Assembly: GCA_020434645.1 (NCBI GenBank) | Contig: JAGRAK010000002.1 | Span: 1-25,228 of the forward strand | Direction: 5' to 3' | DNA from: Bdellovibrionales bacterium | GTDB lineage: Bacteria; Bdellovibrionota; Bdellovibrionia; Bdellovibrionales; UBA1609 | DNA: 25,228 bases | Part shown: positions 1 to 7,871 of the stretch, piece by piece | Layout of the letters: each line of letters opens with the position of its first letter | Numbering within the stretch: position 1 is the stretch's first letter | Notes under the pieces: generated by a model | The model's input: only the letters and a program-made list of their open reading frames with translations | The model's database searches: none | Told to the model about the DNA's origin: nothing | Position numbers and translations under genes: made by a program

Positions 1-1694
1 GAATATACAAAGATAAAACATTCGCGGCAGACTCTTTGCGAAAAACAGACGCCATAGAGTATTTTTTAAAACCTTTTGATAATGAAGAACTAATTACTAC
101 ACTCGAACAGAAGTTAAGCGAGTATATTGAAACGCCCAAGGTTGATTTGCATTCTTTGCTCTCGTCACCCTTTGCGTCTAATCGTGAACGGAGAAAAGCC
201 TTAGATCATGTTGAAGACATGTTAGGTTATGATTTGCCATTTGTATTTTGTATATTAATGGATTCTGAAAGTTCTGGGCATTTAAATATAGTAGATCAAG
301 ACCAAAATATTTATGGTGTCACTTTTTGCAAAGGAGCTCTCGCTAAAATAGATAGTGAAAATACAGGCATATTTACTAAGAAGCTTCTGCTCGAACACGG
401 CTTTATTTCAGATGTAGAGTTAAGAGAAGTAAAGTCTAAGAGTTCAAGTTCTGATCTGGCTAAAAATCTTGTGAACGAGGGCTTAATGAGCCCACATGTC
501 CCGAGTCTCATAAAATTAGAAACATTAACTGAAGAGCTAAAAAAATTAGTTTCGAGTAAAAAATTAAAAATTAATTTTGTACCTGACAGAAAAATTAAAC
601 CAGAGCCAGACAATGTGGATTTGCAGACAATAACACCGCTTTTGCATGATATGATTCAGAATCAGCTAGAGCTATCTTGGCTTAAGACATTTTATTCTGG
701 CTGGATTGGGCATCCAATTCGTTTGGGACCACAGTTTGTAGACCATCATCAACTAGTGGGACTACCATTGCTTCAGCTTGCGCCCGGAGTTATCGATAAT
801 CTCAAAAAAGAACCTACTCTTGAAGAGCTTATTACTAATTGTACAGATTGCAGTGAAGATATTTTATATAAGGTCATTCATTTGCTCATGCTGCGACGTA
901 TAGTGGTGTTTGAAGAAGCCCGACGTGTAAAAAATATTGATGAGCATGTAGCCCGTCTTAAAAGCATTCATGGCGAATTGAAAGGCAAAAACCCGATTGA
1001 AATATTTCAATATTTTGGTCTTTCAGATAACCCGAAAACAATTGAGGTAACTAAAATATATAAAGAATTTGCCAAATCTCATCACCCAGACACTTTGCCT
1101 CAGGCGGTGAGTTCAGAAATACGCGAATTGAATCATGAGTTGTTTTCTAACGTAACGGCGGCATTTGAAACACTTAGTAATCCTGAAAAGAAAGAAAAGT
1201 TTTTTAGTGAAGTTAAGCAAAAAGAAGCCGAGCTTCAAATCAAAAGCGACGAATTAATTACGGCAGCAGCAATTGCCCTAACTCGAGGTCGGTATTCTGA
1301 AGCTCTACCTGTTTTAGAGTCAGCAGTTAATTATTATGAAAGTGAGCGAAGCTTGCTGCATTATTGGTGGGGTAGGTTTAAAGTTGAAGGCGCAATGAAA
1401 ATGGAAGAAATCCCTGCAATCGAAAAAAGATTTAAGGCCATGTCTCAAGGCATGAAGCAAACGGCCTTGTGGATTTTTGTGTCAGGTTTAATCAAGAGAT
1501 ATTGTGGTGACTATGCGGGAGCTGAAAACGACTTTAATAAAGTTTTGGGGCTTGAGCCGAACTTCATGGATGCTCGTCGAGAGCTCACGAATCTTAAGTC
1601 AAGAAAGCCAGTTAAAGTGACAGCCGAAAGTATTCTTACCGGCGACCTCACTGATGTGGTGAAAGCCCTATTTAAGAAGAATAAAGGCGCTTAG
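1..1694 (+). CDS. Response regulator-DUF4388-DnaJ-TPR fusion protein (5' partial)
   Basis: The frame is open to the left edge, so the true start lies outside the window; the TTG at 36 is only the first internal candidate. Numbering from that TTG, residues 1-30 are the end of a receiver domain, with the conserved Lys-Pro at K12-P13 (FLKPFDNEEL). Residues about 36-160 resemble DUF4388/PATAN, with the GHLNI, GVTFCKGALAKID, HGFISDVEL and LMSPHV blocks in the expected order. A J domain follows at about 320-395 with an intact HPD motif at 350-352. Two TPR-like helical repeats lie near 405-440 and 470-510. The phospho-acceptor Asp must be upstream of the window. J domains recruit and stimulate DnaK-type chaperones; coupling to a receiver suggests signal-controlled assembly or protein handling in the cytoplasm, which is inference. 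The stop overlaps the stop of the convergent methyltransferase gene. Confidence 0.85.
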   Translation, partial: IYKDKTFAADSLRKTDAIEYFLKPFDNEELITTLEQKLSEYIETPKVDLHSLLSSPFASNRERRKALDHVEDMLGYDLPFVFCILMDSESSGHLNIVDQDQNIYGVTFCKGALAKIDSENTGIFTKKLLLEHGFISDVELREVKSKSSSSDLAKNLVNEGLMSPHVPSLIKLETLTEELKKLVSSKKLKINFVPDRKIKPEPDNVDLQTITPLLHDMIQNQLELSWLKTFYSGWIGHPIRLGPQFVDHHQLVGLPLLQLAPGVIDNLKKEPTLEELITNCTDCSEDILYKVIHLLMLRRIVVFEEARRVKNIDEHVARLKSIHGELKGKNPIEIFQYFGLSDNPKTIEVTKIYKEFAKSHHPDTLPQAVSSEIRELNHELFSNVTAAFETLSNPEKKEKFFSEVKQKEAELQIKSDELITAAAIALTRGRYSEALPVLESAVNYYESERSLLHYWWGRFKVEGAMKMEEIPAIEKRFKAMSQGMKQTALWIFVSGLIKRYCGDYAGAENDFNKVLGLEPNFMDARRELTNLKSRKPVKVTAESILTGDLTDVVKALFKKNKGA

Positions 1695-2404
1695 CCACCT
1701 CTTAATTTACGTATGGTCTGTTGAACCACCGCTTCAAGAATACGTAATTCTTTTGGAGAAGATAAATTTCTTAGTAGTATTCGTTTAATAACTTTATAGG
1801 CATCTGTGCGCCTTTCGCCGATTGTAAAGCCCAATTCGGTTAGCCAGCTTTGTATGTTTTCGTCTGGAAAATAAAAACTCTCTTCTGAGGCTCTAGGCGT
1901 GAAGTGTTCATCTTTTAAATTGGATTTGGCTATGTATAAGGAGAGTAGGGCGGCATGTGATAAATTGTAACTTTTAAAGCTCCCGAAAGTTGGCAGAGTA
2001 CAAATATAATGAGCATACTCTAGGTCTTCATTTTCAAGACCGTGATCCTCAGGGCCAAATACAAAATAGAGAGGTAGGCCTTTGGCGCTTGAGTCGTTTT
2101 GAATGTGCTGAACTCGTTCCTCAAGAGGCAAGGGGTCGAGATCTTTTTTTCCTCTTGCGCAGAAGGCAACAAATACGCCAGCTGGTTCACTTTTATAAAA
2201 GTCATCCCATGTTTTATATAGTGTATGTTCAAGAAGATGTGTTTGAGCTCCTGCGGCACCTTGTCTGGCTTGTAAATCAATTTCGCACTCGGGGGCAACT
2301 AAAATTAATCTATTCGCCCCCATGTTGGCCATGACGCGAGAAACTGAGCCCACATTGCGGGAGTAGTGAGATTTTACAAGAACGACATGAATAGGTATTT
2401 GCAC
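1691..2404 (-). CDS. TrmJ-like SPOUT RNA 2'-O-methyltransferase
   Basis: This 237-residue protein has the size and motif order of TrmJ/TrmH-family SPOUT enzymes, which use S-adenosylmethionine to methylate ribose 2'-OH groups of tRNA or rRNA. Motif 1 is SRNVGSVSRVMANMG (N17 is the candidate catalytic-side Asn). Motif 2 is FVFGPEDHGLENEDL at 114-128. Motif 3 is the knot region LPTFGSFKSYNLSHAALLSLY at about 137-157. E. coli TrmJ (246 aa, tRNA Cm32/Um32) is the closest match by eye, but the target nucleotide cannot be told from sequence. Translation starts at GTG. The only Shine-Dalgarno-like sequence (AAAGG) overlaps the hldD stop about 14 nt upstream, suggesting coupling to hldD. It is the last gene of the five-gene minus-strand run. 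Confidence 0.88.
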   Translation of the reverse strand: MQIPIHVVLVKSHYSRNVGSVSRVMANMGANRLILVAPECEIDLQARQGAAGAQTHLLEHTLYKTWDDFYKSEPAGVFVAFCARGKKDLDPLPLEERVQHIQNDSSAKGLPLYFVFGPEDHGLENEDLEYAHYICTLPTFGSFKSYNLSHAALLSLYIAKSNLKDEHFTPRASEESFYFPDENIQSWLTELGFTIGERRTDAYKVIKRILLRNLSSPKELRILEAVVQQTIRKLRGG

Positions 2405-2421
2405 GTGATTAGTTTTTGCCT

Positions 2422-3396
2422 TTATAAAAATGGATCATCAGTAAGTAAATAATTTTGTATATAGTCTTTAACGCCGTCTTCTAAGTTGAAGTTTGGTTTA
2501 GACAGCCCTGCGGCAAAAGTATTAACCATATCAGCTTCAGTAAAATATTGATACTGATTACGAATGGATATTGGGATATCGACCCACTCGATATTTGTAT
2601 CACACTTCATAGATTTAAATGTATTTTCGGCAAGAGCCTTCCAGGTTCGAGCTTTGCCGTAACCTAAATTATATATTCCATTTTCAATATTCTGTAGTTC
2701 ATAAATTTCCCACATCCAGCGGGTAATATCTTTGATGTACACAAAATCTCGTAGCTGCTCTCCGTCGGCGTACTCTGGTTTATGTGATTTAAATAATTTA
2801 AGTTGACCAGTGCTTTTAATTTGCAAAAACGCTTTGTAAACAACACTTGCCATATCATTTTTATGATATTCGTTAGGGCCATAGACGTTGAAAAAGCGAA
2901 GTCCTATGCAGCGAAGTGGTTTGTCTTCTTGAGACATCATCCACTGATCAAAAATGAGTTTGGAGCGACCATATAGATTAAGCGGTTGTAGTCTTGCCAT
3001 ATTTGTGGCGTCGTTGAAGCCATGTTCTCCGCCACCGTATACCGCGCCACTACTTGCATAAATAAATGGGCAACCCCAATTTTTACAAAAATTAAAGAGC
3101 TGTTGGCTTAGTGTAATATTATTTGTTTCTAATTTTTGCCAATCTGATTCAGTGGTAGATGAGATTGCTCCCATATGAAAAACGCCCTGCACAGAGTGTG
3201 AATCTAAGTTGTCATTAGCCCAGTCTAAAAAATCAGGGGTTAGCATAAAGTCAGAAAATTGAGACTTTTTTAAAGGCTCAGATCGTTCTTCTAGTTTTAC
3301 AACGTCTACGCATAGAATGTCTTTGTAACCACGAGCATTTAGCTCGCGCACCATCGCACTACCAATAAATCCATTAGCTCCAGTTACAATAAACAT
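2422..3396 (-). CDS. hldD: ADP-L-glycero-D-manno-heptose-6-epimerase
   Basis: HldD (RfaD) interconverts the D- and L-glycero forms of ADP-heptose, the last step in making the heptose precursor of the lipopolysaccharide inner core. The 324-residue protein begins with the Rossmann motif TGANGFIGS at residues 5-13. It then shows the extended SDR catalytic set: S115/S116 in FIYASSGAVYGGG, Y142 and K146 in LYGRSK. These nearly match the E. coli positions (S116, Y140, K144; 310 aa). RFFNVYGPNEYHKNDMAS and LRDFVYIKD are typical of the family. I chose the ATG at 3396, which puts the dinucleotide fold at the N terminus and lies 10 nt after the stop of the preceding gene with AGAAAAGA upstream. A TTG 12 codons earlier would overlap that gene. 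Its presence shows an LPS-bearing cell envelope. Confidence 0.93.
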   Translation of the reverse strand: MFIVTGANGFIGSAMVRELNARGYKDILCVDVVKLEERSEPLKKSQFSDFMLTPDFLDWANDNLDSHSVQGVFHMGAISSTTESDWQKLETNNITLSQQLFNFCKNWGCPFIYASSGAVYGGGEHGFNDATNMARLQPLNLYGRSKLIFDQWMMSQEDKPLRCIGLRFFNVYGPNEYHKNDMASVVYKAFLQIKSTGQLKLFKSHKPEYADGEQLRDFVYIKDITRWMWEIYELQNIENGIYNLGYGKARTWKALAENTFKSMKCDTNIEWVDIPISIRNQYQYFTEADMVNTFAAGLSKPNFNLEDGVKDYIQNYLLTDDPFL

Positions 3397-3406
3397 ATTG
3401 TCTTTT

Positions 3407-5284
3407 CTAGATGCTTTCTCTGAAGCCGTCAATCAGAGTCAGTATAGAATCATACAGTGAAAGAGTTCTACGTGTGGTATGGAGTCTTGGGGCTTGAGCC
3501 TCGAGGGGCTCATTAGAGAGTGGGCTCTGATCAAGGATGAGCTGGTCGATAGCCTCTTGAATTGTCTTCAGATCACCGTTATTGCTTTTTTTAAATTTTA
3601 AAAGTTCATCTACTATGTACAAAAGAGCGTCACCAGTGAGTCGATCAGGCCTATTCACCGCAGCTGCCTGAGCGCTCATTTTTTCTAATAAGGCGACGGC
3701 GTTGGCTGATTTGCTTAGTTGGCGGAGCATTTCAAGGTAGTTATTTTGAAATGCTAAAATTTTCTTCTCGACAGACTTCGACATTTTGCGATCTTTACCC
3801 TTAGCTGACTCTGCCAAAATAAGTTTAAAAAACACGTTGCTAGGTATTGGCTCAGGTGTGCCGGCCTCAAAAACGTGCATTAAATACTGTGGCAGTTCGT
3901 ATAGTACGCTTCGCATATTGTAAATCGCCGGCCGATTGACGCCATCAACAACTTTGGATTTACGCTTATATGTCTTCACGGTTTCAAGTCTAGTGTAAGA
4001 AGAATATAATTGTTCAACCAGCTTCATATTGTTTTGCAGGAGAGATTCTCTTGTCGCTCTAGCTAAGCCAATTTGCTTTAAGAATTGATCATGCAAATAA
4101 TAATTAAAGTGATCGTCGAAATTTTTCACGGCTGTGTGTTGTGTAAAATGCTGTATAGGTTTTTTAACGCCACTATTTAGGTAGTCTACCATTTGTGCAA
4201 ACACTTGAACAATTTGTCTGGCTTTTGTTTTTTGTTCTCTCAGCGTGGTAGAGAAGCGATCCACATCATCATATCGATATTCATCGTGGCGCAGTCCAAA
4301 TTGTCTTATGCTTCCATAATCTATTATCCCGGCATTTGCGAGCACATTGTCGCCATCCCAATCAAGCCAAGCAAATATATAATCACGATCTAATTGGGCA
4401 GAAAACTGAGCAAAGCTCTCACTAATTTCATTCAGCATATGATTGTATTTATTTTTAGTTTGGTCATTGAAAGCCCAATCGCCATTTTTATATTGGCGAT
4501 TTATTAAAAAGTCAGTGGCCTTTGTTAGTGCTGCGAGATCAGATTGTTTAAGATGCATGAATAAGTGAGCGGGGCGAAAAAGATTTTTGCCAGCGCGAAC
4601 GCCAATACCGTTGCCGCGGCCGAGATCAATTATGGCTAGCACACGTTCTGTTGAAATATTATTTTTGTGAAAAATCTCAGCCATGATTGCGCTGCCCACT
4701 AGTTCATCTATTTCAGCAAGACCGCATCCGTATCCAAAATTTGTGCTGCCTGATCGAAGCGGCTTGTTGGCCTCTACCGATCCGGGTGCGAGTTTAGTGA
4801 CGCCAGTGCCGCGACTGCTGATATCCCACACCTTGCCCTTAGAATGAAATTCTCCATTCCAGATAGAGCGGCCATCACCAGAGGTTTTACCTGTTTTGTT
4901 TTTATGTTGAAGTTGTAAATAACGAGTGGCCATGTAGGGTTTGGTTTTCATCACGGCGGGGTGATATCTGACGTTCTGAGTTTGGTCGTATTCATTTACT
5001 ATGCGTAGAGAAAACGTATCCAATATTTTTTTTTCTAAAGCTTTGTTTAGAGAATGAGCATGGTTTGCCGGTAGGAGTCCCATCTCTTTAGCCAAGTCAT
5101 AATTAAAATAAATGACTTTGCCTTCATTTAGTTTTCGTACAGGGTAAAGTACGTGCCCTTCGGGCACAGTTTGCTGCCATGAGTGACTTCCATCTAACTG
5201 ATCAAACTCACTATACGCATTTTTAGAGCCAGACTTTTGTGCTGGCGCCTCATGATGTTTACTCTTATGACGAATCTTTCCCAT
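3407..5284 (-). CDS. Divergent SelO/YdiU-family protein (pseudokinase fold, possible AMPylase)
   Basis: SelO proteins have a kinase fold that binds ATP flipped and transfers AMP to protein Ser/Thr/Tyr. Family landmarks align by eye. GDGR at 136-139 and NGE at 143-145 match GDGRGILLGE of E. coli YdiU. W153 followed by RGTGVT (158-163) matches LKGAGLT. I192-D-E194...SAIM matches IRESLASEAM. D312-N313 with D322 in IDYG matches TDN...TIDYG, with exactly ten residues between the two Asp in both. N-terminal ATG-proximal region is basic and low in hydrophobicity, so cytoplasmic. Oddities: the ATP-contacting Lys is Arg (R158); the Arg of YdiU SHMRFG seems replaced (AHLFMH, 239-244); there is a 13-residue insertion after the glycine loop; and the protein is 625 aa rather than about 480-520, with a long helical C terminus. 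It follows an ATP-grasp gene by 52 nt. Activity is uncertain. Confidence 0.72.
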   Translation of the reverse strand: MGKIRHKSKHHEAPAQKSGSKNAYSEFDQLDGSHSWQQTVPEGHVLYPVRKLNEGKVIYFNYDLAKEMGLLPANHAHSLNKALEKKILDTFSLRIVNEYDQTQNVRYHPAVMKTKPYMATRYLQLQHKNKTGKTSGDGRSIWNGEFHSKGKVWDISSRGTGVTKLAPGSVEANKPLRSGSTNFGYGCGLAEIDELVGSAIMAEIFHKNNISTERVLAIIDLGRGNGIGVRAGKNLFRPAHLFMHLKQSDLAALTKATDFLINRQYKNGDWAFNDQTKNKYNHMLNEISESFAQFSAQLDRDYIFAWLDWDGDNVLANAGIIDYGSIRQFGLRHDEYRYDDVDRFSTTLREQKTKARQIVQVFAQMVDYLNSGVKKPIQHFTQHTAVKNFDDHFNYYLHDQFLKQIGLARATRESLLQNNMKLVEQLYSSYTRLETVKTYKRKSKVVDGVNRPAIYNMRSVLYELPQYLMHVFEAGTPEPIPSNVFFKLILAESAKGKDRKMSKSVEKKILAFQNNYLEMLRQLSKSANAVALLEKMSAQAAAVNRPDRLTGDALLYIVDELLKFKKSNNGDLKTIQEAIDQLILDQSPLSNEPLEAQAPRLHTTRRTLSLYDSILTLIDGFRESI

Positions 5285-5336
5285 TACTTACTTTTTCGGC
5301 AAATTACTGACTCGGCTTAATTCTGGGAGCTATAAA

Positions 5337-6449
5337 CTAGACAAAAGCTAGGCAAGAAAGCCCTCCGCCGGGAGTTAAAAAATTGGTGACTTGTCCTTTG
5401 TAAATGCGAGCGCAAGCCATTTGGATTTGATCAGTATATACATAGAATCGAAGATCAAATTTCCAGTCGTTATACGTCCCGGGCGGACAATATTCTTGTA
5501 CTAGAAAATCCTGACTGAGCAGTCGATCGAAGGCAGTTTTGCTAATCGAGCTGCCCCGATATGCGCCCTTTGATCCGTACATACGCAAGGGTTTAAAAAA
5601 TAGATTTTTTCGATTAGCCCAAACGGCATCAATATCAGTATGTTTTTTTAATTCAAAACAATCAGGTATGGTTTTAGATATTCTATCTTTTGCAAATTGA
5701 ATAAGGCGATCTTTTGCCGCCAATAGTAAATATTCACGAGGATGTGGGCTAAATATAGGAGCCCCCGATAGAAATGAAGTTTTGAGCGGCGCTAGCTTTG
5801 AATCTGAAAATAAAAAGTCGGTTGATCTATTGTAAATAAAATCAAAATCCTGAGTTCGAATTTGATCTTGATCTCGGAGTTGAGTAGATAAGCCCCAGCT
5901 TTCAAATAGAGATTTATACATAAGAAACTCTGGATACATGCGTTGATCTTTGATGTGGTCGTCGATGATCGCTACTCGACAGTTGTTTGAATGCGGGGCA
6001 AATCCAATTTCAGTAAAAAATGATTTCTTAAGTGCTGCTAATGGATCACTCCAAGGGTTGCCCTCATGGTTTTGGCTTTTGTAGAGCTGGTCGACAATCA
6101 GGTAAGCTGAGGCGTTTGTATTGATCTCAATTAAAGAAAGTTTTTGACTATCAAAATCATAATGAAAGTCATAGGCCATAAGCACAGAGTTATTTTGAAT
6201 TGGTGCATCTAAAATGGCTTGCTCTTCTGATGTGCATTTTTTTTTCAGTTCAGAAATAACTTTTTCACTGTGGGCATGGGCATAAATAGATTGAATGGCT
6301 GTGGCCGCATCATTGTATACAGAAAGCGGAAGACGTAAGATTACGTCAGAAACCAATAATTCAAAGCGTGCGGCTAAGTCGGCCAGATCTTTGGTCGCAG
6401 GGTACTGTGACGTCAACTGATCTAAGTAGTTTTTAATAAAGTCTGTCAC
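5337..6449 (-). CDS. ATP-grasp-like ligase, apparently circularly permuted
   Basis: The 370-residue protein carries ATP-grasp signatures in an unusual order. The E-x-N-x-N metal/catalytic strand, normally near the C terminus, is at the N-terminal half (E108, N110, N112 in LIEINTNAS). The nucleotide-binding part lies C-terminal: K286-P in FFKPLRMYGSKGAYRG, Q318-E319-Y320 after the linker strand, D332-R334 in DWKFDLRFYV, R348, and N356 followed by G361-G363. The protein ends seven residues after the Gly triplet. This order is typical of glutathionylspermidine-synthetase-like and other circularly permuted ATP-grasp ligases, which join a carboxylate to an amine via an acyl phosphate. The substrate is unknown. 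No signal peptide, so cytoplasmic. It starts at GTG with AGG just upstream, 20 nt after the peroxiredoxin gene, so co-transcription is likely. Confidence 0.7.
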   Translation of the reverse strand: MTDFIKNYLDQLTSQYPATKDLADLAARFELLVSDVILRLPLSVYNDAATAIQSIYAHAHSEKVISELKKKCTSEEQAILDAPIQNNSVLMAYDFHYDFDSQKLSLIEINTNASAYLIVDQLYKSQNHEGNPWSDPLAALKKSFFTEIGFAPHSNNCRVAIIDDHIKDQRMYPEFLMYKSLFESWGLSTQLRDQDQIRTQDFDFIYNRSTDFLFSDSKLAPLKTSFLSGAPIFSPHPREYLLLAAKDRLIQFAKDRISKTIPDCFELKKHTDIDAVWANRKNLFFKPLRMYGSKGAYRGSSISKTAFDRLLSQDFLVQEYCPPGTYNDWKFDLRFYVYTDQIQMACARIYKGQVTNFLTPGGGLSCLAFV

Positions 6450-6469
6450 AGAACCTGCATATAGTGAGT

Positions 6470-6994
6470 TTATTTAACGGTGACGTGTTTTGCGCCTGGC
6501 TTCCAGCCCGCACCGCAGAGCTCACCACTTTTTAATCCTTGAAGCACGCGAAGAATTTCTCCTGAATCGCGTCCGACATCTAAATTATGAATGGCCATGT
6601 ACTGAATGACGCCTTCAGGATCAATTATAAATGTTCCGCGTGTCGCAATGCCCTTATCTTGAAGTAGAACACCATAATCGCGAGAAATTTGTTTTGTTAC
6701 ATCTCCGATGAGTGGGTATCCAAGATTGCCAAGATCATCTTTGATCCAGCGTTTATGAGAATGTACAGAGTCTACGCTGCAGCCTAAGACTTCTGCCCCG
6801 GCCTCTTTAAACATTTTAAGATTATCGCGAAACTGCGTAATTTCAGTTGGGCAAACAAAAGTGAAATCAAGCGGGTAGAAAAAAAGAACCACATATTTGC
6901 CACGATAATTCGACAAACGAATCTCTTTGAAGTCCCCACCATCTACAACAGCTTGAGAAATAAATTGCGGCGCGGGTTGACCAATCATTGGCAT
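6470..6994 (-). CDS. Typical 2-Cys peroxiredoxin (AhpC/Prx1 type)
   Basis: This enzyme reduces hydrogen peroxide, organic peroxides or peroxynitrite with electrons from thioredoxin or AhpF-type reductases. The peroxidatic Cys is C48 in DFTFVCPTE (T45 and E51 present) with R119 completing the active site (ATRGTF). The resolving Cys is C160 in SGELCGAGWKPG. An extra Cys is at C72. At 174 residues it is a little shorter than E. coli AhpC (187), and the C-terminal tail is short with no YF motif, which in the family goes with resistance to overoxidation. The start is supported by an AAGGAGA ribosome binding site 7 nt upstream, the strongest of this operon. It leads the five-gene run and is divergent from exonuclease III over 63 bp, so oxidative-stress control of both is plausible but not visible. 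Confidence 0.93.
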   Translation of the reverse strand: MPMIGQPAPQFISQAVVDGGDFKEIRLSNYRGKYVVLFFYPLDFTFVCPTEITQFRDNLKMFKEAGAEVLGCSVDSVHSHKRWIKDDLGNLGYPLIGDVTKQISRDYGVLLQDKGIATRGTFIIDPEGVIQYMAIHNLDVGRDSGEILRVLQGLKSGELCGAGWKPGAKHVTVK

Positions 6995-7009
6995 AAAGTG
7001 TCTCCTTGT

Positions 7010-7037
7010 TTGATAAATTAAGTTCAGGTACTAATAT
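7010..7037 (+). promoter_or_regulatory. Candidate sigma70-type promoter for exonuclease III gene
   Basis: TTGATA at 7010-7015 and TAATAT at 7032-7037 are separated by 16 bp and would start transcription near 7044, leaving a leader of about 14 nt with the GAGGG ribosome binding site. The -35 box overlaps the leader of the divergent peroxiredoxin gene. Confidence 0.4.
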
Positions 7038-7057
7038 GTGCCACAAAAAGAGGGAAA

Positions 7058-7819
7058 ATGAAAATCATTACGTGGAATGTTAACGGAGTGCGGGCAATAG
7101 CTAAAAAAGGATTCTTTGACTTTGTTGAGAAGCTTGATCCTGATATTTTATGTCTGCAAGAAACCAAGGCTCATCCCGATCAAGTTGAGCCTGAGGTGCT
7201 AAACCTTGATCAAAGAAAAAGCTATTGGTCATCTGCTGTGCGCAAAGGGTATTCAGGAACGGCGACTTACGTGCGAAAAGATGTGAGTGCGAGTTATGGA
7301 ATCGGAATTAAAAAATTTGATTCTGAGGGTCGTTTTGTCATTACGGATCACAAAGATTTCTTGCTTTATAATGTTTATTTTCCGAACGGCGGGTCAGGCG
7401 AGGAGCGTCATGATTTTAAGCAAGAGTTTTTGCACAAATTTACTGCACACTTAAAGACACAAATGAAGGCTGGCCGAGAGATAATTCTTGTTGGTGATTA
7501 CAACGTGGCGCACACAGAAATAGATGTATATGAACCGAAGCGACTCTCTAAAGAGTCAGGCTTTCTGCCTGAAGAGAGAAAGTGGATGTCAGAGTTTTTA
7601 GACGCGGGTTTTGTCGATCTTTTTCGTCACTTTCACCCGAATGAGCCACATCGTTACACCTGGTGGAGTTATTTTGAAAAGGCTCGTATGGGAAATCGCG
7701 GCTGGAGGATTGATTATATTTGCGCCACAAAGGGTTTGCTTAAAAAATTTAAAAGCTGCGATATTCTTGATGATGTTACGGGGTCAGATCACTGCCCGGT
7801 GATTGCGGAGATGGTTTGA
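7058..7819 (+). CDS. xth: Exodeoxyribonuclease III (AP endonuclease)
   Basis: The protein (253 aa; E. coli XthA is 268) belongs to the exonuclease III/APE1 branch of the EEP fold. It cleaves DNA 5' to abasic sites and removes 3' blocking groups in base excision repair in the cytoplasm. Visible active-site elements in order: N7 in TWNVNGVRA, E35 in LQETK, Y107 in YNVYFPNG, D147 and N149 in GDYNVAH, W203 in the DNA-binding YTWWSY loop, D219 in RIDYI, and D244-H245 in GSDHCPV. All key residues are present, so it should be active. The ATG has GAGGG four bases upstream. It starts divergently from the peroxiredoxin gene; both protect against oxidative damage. Confidence 0.95.
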   Translation: MKIITWNVNGVRAIAKKGFFDFVEKLDPDILCLQETKAHPDQVEPEVLNLDQRKSYWSSAVRKGYSGTATYVRKDVSASYGIGIKKFDSEGRFVITDHKDFLLYNVYFPNGGSGEERHDFKQEFLHKFTAHLKTQMKAGREIILVGDYNVAHTEIDVYEPKRLSKESGFLPEERKWMSEFLDAGFVDLFRHFHPNEPHRYTWWSYFEKARMGNRGWRIDYICATKGLLKKFKSCDILDDVTGSDHCPVIAEMV

Positions 7820-7871
7820 TGCAGAGACAAATAATCCAGTCTAAGGTCGATATACCGTTCTCTTTTGACCG

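Noticed and set aside
1990..2334. 114-aa plus-strand frame within the methyltransferase gene
   Set aside because: Opposite to conserved SPOUT motifs; no signal for expression.
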